Assembly: GCA_945867255.1 (NCBI GenBank) | Contig: CAMBHV010000037.1 | Location: 1 to 9,105 of the forward strand | Direction: 5' to 3' | Source: an uncultured Clostridia bacterium | GTDB taxonomy: Bacteria > Bacillota > Clostridia > Oscillospirales > Ruminococcaceae | DNA: 9,105 bases | Part shown: positions 6,806 to 9,105 of the stretch, piece by piece | Layout: every line of letters begins with the position of its first letter | How positions within the stretch are numbered: position 1 is the first letter of the stretch | Made by a program: the position numbers and the translations under genes | Notes under the pieces: model-generated | Seen by the model: the letters and a program-made list of their open reading frames with translations, nothing else | What the model was told of the DNA's origin: nothing | Databases searched by the model: none

Positions 6806-6808
6806 GGT
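6804..6808 (+). promoter_or_regulatory. Possible ribosome binding site for the GT2 gene
   Basis: AAGGT lies 13 bases before ATG 6822, rather far but the best site present. In-frame GTG codons at 6798 and 6807 are alternative starts; the former would overlap the polymerase stop. ATG 6822 gives the usual GT2 N-terminus with only a few residues before the ISIVVPVY strand. Confidence 0.4.
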
Positions 6809-6821
6809 GATTGATAACAAA

Positions 6822-7775
6822 ATGGATCCATTGATTAGCATAGTTGTTCCTGTGTATCAAACAGAATCTTATTTGAGAAAATGTATAAACAGTATTTTGA
6901 GGCAAACCTATCCCAATTTTGAAATGATTTTGGTAGATGATGGCAGCCCAGACCGATGTGGTGAGATATGCGATGAATATGCCCGAAAGGATGGGCGTAT
7001 CCGCGCGCTTCATAAGGAAAACGGCGGATTAGCTGATGCTCGGAATACTGGTACGGCTGTGGCAAAAGGAGAATACATCACCTACATCGACAGCGATGAC
7101 TGGGTGGCGCCGGATATGCTGGAGCGACTGCTGCGGCAGGCACAGCAGTCCGTGGCTGACGTGGTCGTATGTGATTCGGTCAAAACCGGAATGGAGGATG
7201 TGCGGTTTCCATCAGGACCCACCGCCGCCCCGATGCAGTTCAGTGGCCCCGGAGCGATGGAGAGAATGCTCTATCAAACATTATTTGACACCAGCGCCTG
7301 GGGAAAGCTGTTTAGTGTCAAACTGGCAAAAGCTTTTCCGTTCCCAAAAGGCCGGCTTTACGAGGACCTGTTCACGGTTTACAAAATGCTGTTCGCCGCG
7401 CAGCGGGTGGCCTATCTGCCACAGGTGCTGTATGCGTATCGAAACAACCCCGACAGTATCATGAACCGCAGATTTGACCGGCGTAATCTGGATGAGCTGG
7501 ACGCCGCCGACGAGATAACGGCATTCGTGCGGGCTAACTGCCCGGAATACCTCCCCGCGGCCAATGCCCGCAAGTTCAGCTCTTACAGCCAGGTGCTGCG
7601 CTGGATGAGAGGCGCCGACGCGGCGGACGAGACGCTACGTGAGAAGAGAGAAGTGGCTTGGAATTTTTTGAAATGTTACCGTTGGAAGATGATGCTGGAT
7701 GAAAAAGCTAGGAAAAAGAACCGGATTGCAGCGGTATGTACGATTTTCGGCTCCAAATTTTATGTTTTGTTATGA
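6822..7775 (+). CDS. GT-A glycosyltransferase, family 2
   Basis: This 317-residue cytoplasmic or peripheral enzyme is predicted to add one sugar to the lipid-linked repeat unit by an inverting, metal-dependent mechanism. The GT-A domain opens with ISIVVPVYQTE (5-15), followed by SILRQTYPNFE (24-34), the donor-binding VDDGS at 38-42, the ENGGLADARNTG stretch at 66-77, and the metal-binding motif YIDSDDW at 88-94. GRLYEDLFT (178-186) carries the Glu-Asp pair in the position of the usual catalytic base of EpsJ-like enzymes. The C-terminal 100 residues are basic and less conserved, with no clear membrane helix. ATG 6822 is preferred, but GTG 6798 or 6807 is possible. Base composition changes strongly along the gene: 43 of 120 bases are G or C at 6841-6960, against 113 of 180 at 7081-7260, and the composition falls again near the 3' end. 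This suggests a recombinant origin. Acceptor and sugar are unknown. Confidence 0.93.
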   Translation: MDPLISIVVPVYQTESYLRKCINSILRQTYPNFEMILVDDGSPDRCGEICDEYARKDGRIRALHKENGGLADARNTGTAVAKGEYITYIDSDDWVAPDMLERLLRQAQQSVADVVVCDSVKTGMEDVRFPSGPTAAPMQFSGPGAMERMLYQTLFDTSAWGKLFSVKLAKAFPFPKGRLYEDLFTVYKMLFAAQRVAYLPQVLYAYRNNPDSIMNRRFDRRNLDELDAADEITAFVRANCPEYLPAANARKFSSYSQVLRWMRGADAADETLREKREVAWNFLKCYRWKMMLDEKARKKNRIAAVCTIFGSKFYVLL

Positions 7776-7797
7776 CTTGAAAATATAACTTGAAAAT
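7775..7797 (+). repeat. Short tandem-like direct repeat between glycosyltransferase genes
   Basis: ACTTGAAAAT occurs at 7775-7784 and again at 7788-7797, in the 38-base gap between the GT2 gene and the last gene. It probably arose by local duplication. No binding site or terminator function is evident. Confidence 0.5.
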
Positions 7798-7813
7798 CGA
7801 GAAGGGCAATATC

Positions 7814-9105
7814 ATGAAAATTCTTATTGTGAGTGAGTATATCGCTCCATTGCAAGCGATTGCGTCGGTGCGTTGGACTAAAATTGCAAAATATATTAAA
7901 AAAGCTCACCCGGAGGCCAAAATTACGGTACTGACTAATCAAATGGATTTTAGTGAGGGAAGTGACCAGAAAAAAGATGAACTTCTGGCGGAAGACCTGT
8001 GGGCATTTGATGAATACTGGCAGGTGCCCAAAAGTGGTCCGCTGAAAATGTATGAAGCAATCAAACGAAAAAAAGCAAAAGACGTCCAGAATATCCAGCA
8101 AGAAATATATTCGAGCAAAAAAGGCGGAATCCTATCGGTGATAAAACAGGAACTCCTGCTTGCCATCAGAGATATCAAAGAGAACATATTATACCGCCAA
8201 GCAATAGAATATCTTTGTGGCGGCAAAGCGATGGATTTCGATGTGATCATTTCGACTTACGGCCCGGCTTGGACCCATTTAGTAGCAGAAAAAATCAAGA
8301 AACAAAATCCACGAATGACTTGGGTTGCAGATTTTCGAGACCCATATGCTAAAGATACAGACGCGCCGCTGGCATTCCGCCGGCACGACTGTTTTGTGCG
8401 TACCCATTGTGCAGTTGCTGACGTTCTCACCAGAGTCGCCGATGCATTGTACCTTAACGAACCTACCGAAGCACATACGGAAACAATCTCCAACGGATAT
8501 GACCCGGCAGAAAGGTTGCCTAGCATAGCTCCTCGAAGTTTTGATATGGTATTCACCGGCACCTTATACGGAATGAAAACAAACTTGTGTGTGTTCTTTC
8601 AAGTACTAAAAGAAATGAAAGCGGAAGGAGTGGTGGATGAACAAACCGCACATGTCATTTATGCCGGAGGGCAGGGAGTAGATGCCTTGGCGATGGCAAA
8701 AGAACAAAACGCAGAGAGTTTCTTGATTGATAAAGGAATGATCTCTCGCTGTGAAGCCCTTGAACTACAGCAAAGAGCGGCAATTTTGATACAACTCGGA
8801 TGGAACGAGGAGCATGCACAGAGTATGTGGACAGGTAAGACATACGAATATATGTCGATGGGGAAACCAATCGCATATGCGATTACGGGGAATATCCCTT
8901 TTAGCCTTCCAACGAGAAACATTCATCGTCTGGGCGGTGTCTGTTATGAGCAGTGTCGCCATAAGGAAACGTACCCGCTTTTGAAAAAGTATATTTGGGA
9001 AAAATATCTGGAATGGAAGACAAGTGGAAATGTGACCATACAGAGAGACGAGGAATATGTTGCGCAGTATTCCTATCAGAAAATTGCTGAACAAGTTTGG
9101 AACCT
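7814..9105 (+). CDS. GT-B glycosyltransferase, GT4-like (3' end outside window)
   Basis: The frame from ATG 7814 stays open to the right edge (430 full codons, no stop), so the gene is cut by the window. GAAGGG at 7801-7806 precedes the ATG by 7 bases. The product starts with MKILIVSEYIAP, a Rossmann strand followed by a loop, then SVRWTKIAKYIKK. A long Lys/Glu-rich helical insert spans about 75-135. It is followed by FDVIISTYGPAW (142-153) and WVADFRDPYAKD (170-181). The C-terminal Rossmann domain has ISNGYDP (225-231), FTGTLYG (247-253), VIYAGGQG (281-288) and GKTYEYMSMGKPIAY (341-355), the donor-binding segment of GT4-type enzymes. After this, VAQYSYQKIAEQV resembles the closing helix of such proteins, so probably only a few residues are missing. 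It most likely adds another sugar to the same repeat unit. The sugar, and whether the insert binds a partner, are unknown. Confidence 0.85.
   Translation, partial: MKILIVSEYIAPLQAIASVRWTKIAKYIKKAHPEAKITVLTNQMDFSEGSDQKKDELLAEDLWAFDEYWQVPKSGPLKMYEAIKRKKAKDVQNIQQEIYSSKKGGILSVIKQELLLAIRDIKENILYRQAIEYLCGGKAMDFDVIISTYGPAWTHLVAEKIKKQNPRMTWVADFRDPYAKDTDAPLAFRRHDCFVRTHCAVADVLTRVADALYLNEPTEAHTETISNGYDPAERLPSIAPRSFDMVFTGTLYGMKTNLCVFFQVLKEMKAEGVVDEQTAHVIYAGGQGVDALAMAKEQNAESFLIDKGMISRCEALELQQRAAILIQLGWNEEHAQSMWTGKTYEYMSMGKPIAYAITGNIPFSLPTRNIHRLGGVCYEQCRHKETYPLLKKYIWEKYLEWKTSGNVTIQRDEEYVAQYSYQKIAEQVWN

Noticed and set aside
7036..7464. Plus-strand open frame of 142 codons inside the GT2 gene
   Set aside because: It is a frame-shifted reading of a clearly conserved glycosyltransferase and is rich in Cys, Trp and Arg, as expected of an out-of-frame reading of GC-rich coding DNA.
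1..9105. Defence system, CRISPR array, mobile element or RNA gene
   Set aside because: I looked for evenly spaced repeats, transposase-like proteins, terminal inverted repeats, and tRNA or rRNA-like segments on both strands and saw none. All coding sequence is explained by transport and polysaccharide genes.

Overview
The window looks like chromosomal DNA from a low-to-moderate GC Gram-positive bacterium, most likely a gut-type Clostridia (Oscillospirales or a relative). This is inferred from strong AGGAGG-type ribosome binding sites, tightly packed same-strand operons, a classic stem-loop plus T-tract terminator, and Firmicutes-like Opp/Dpp and exopolysaccharide proteins. I cannot name the genus from sequence alone. 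Every supported gene is on the + strand.

Region 1 (1-2752) is the downstream end of an oligopeptide/dipeptide ABC transporter operon: the C-terminal part of an OppC/DppC permease, then the two ATPases OppD/DppD and OppF/DppF. The genes are separated by only a few bases, each with its own strong ribosome binding site. The OppB-type permease and the substrate-binding lipoprotein are not in view and presumably lie upstream. The two ATPases would form the heterodimer that powers uptake.

Region 2 (2753-3019) is the boundary between two transcription units. It holds a near-symmetrical intrinsic terminator, an AT-rich stretch with a possible extended -10 promoter, a nested dyad, a well-matched -35/-10 promoter at 2925-2953, and a short leader.

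Region 3 (3020-9105, continuing past the window) is a surface polysaccharide (capsule/EPS) biosynthesis operon. In order it encodes a polyprenyl-phosphate sugar phosphotransferase that starts the repeat unit on the lipid carrier, a GT-B glycosyltransferase (GT4-like), a multi-pass O-antigen polymerase/ligase-like protein (Wzy-like), a GT-A glycosyltransferase (GT2), and a second GT-B glycosyltransferase that runs off the right edge. Together they suggest a Wzx/Wzy-type pathway: initiation, sequential sugar addition at the inner membrane face, then polymerisation outside. The flippase and any chain-length control genes are not in the window. Base composition drops in the polymerase gene and swings sharply inside the GT2 gene, as expected in a recombining capsule locus.

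I found no RNA genes, CRISPR arrays, insertion sequences or obvious defence system. The main points worth a second look are the composition mosaic in the GT2 gene, altered residues after the H-loop of the OppF-type ATPase, homopolymer runs in the polymerase gene, and the structured region upstream of the polysaccharide operon.
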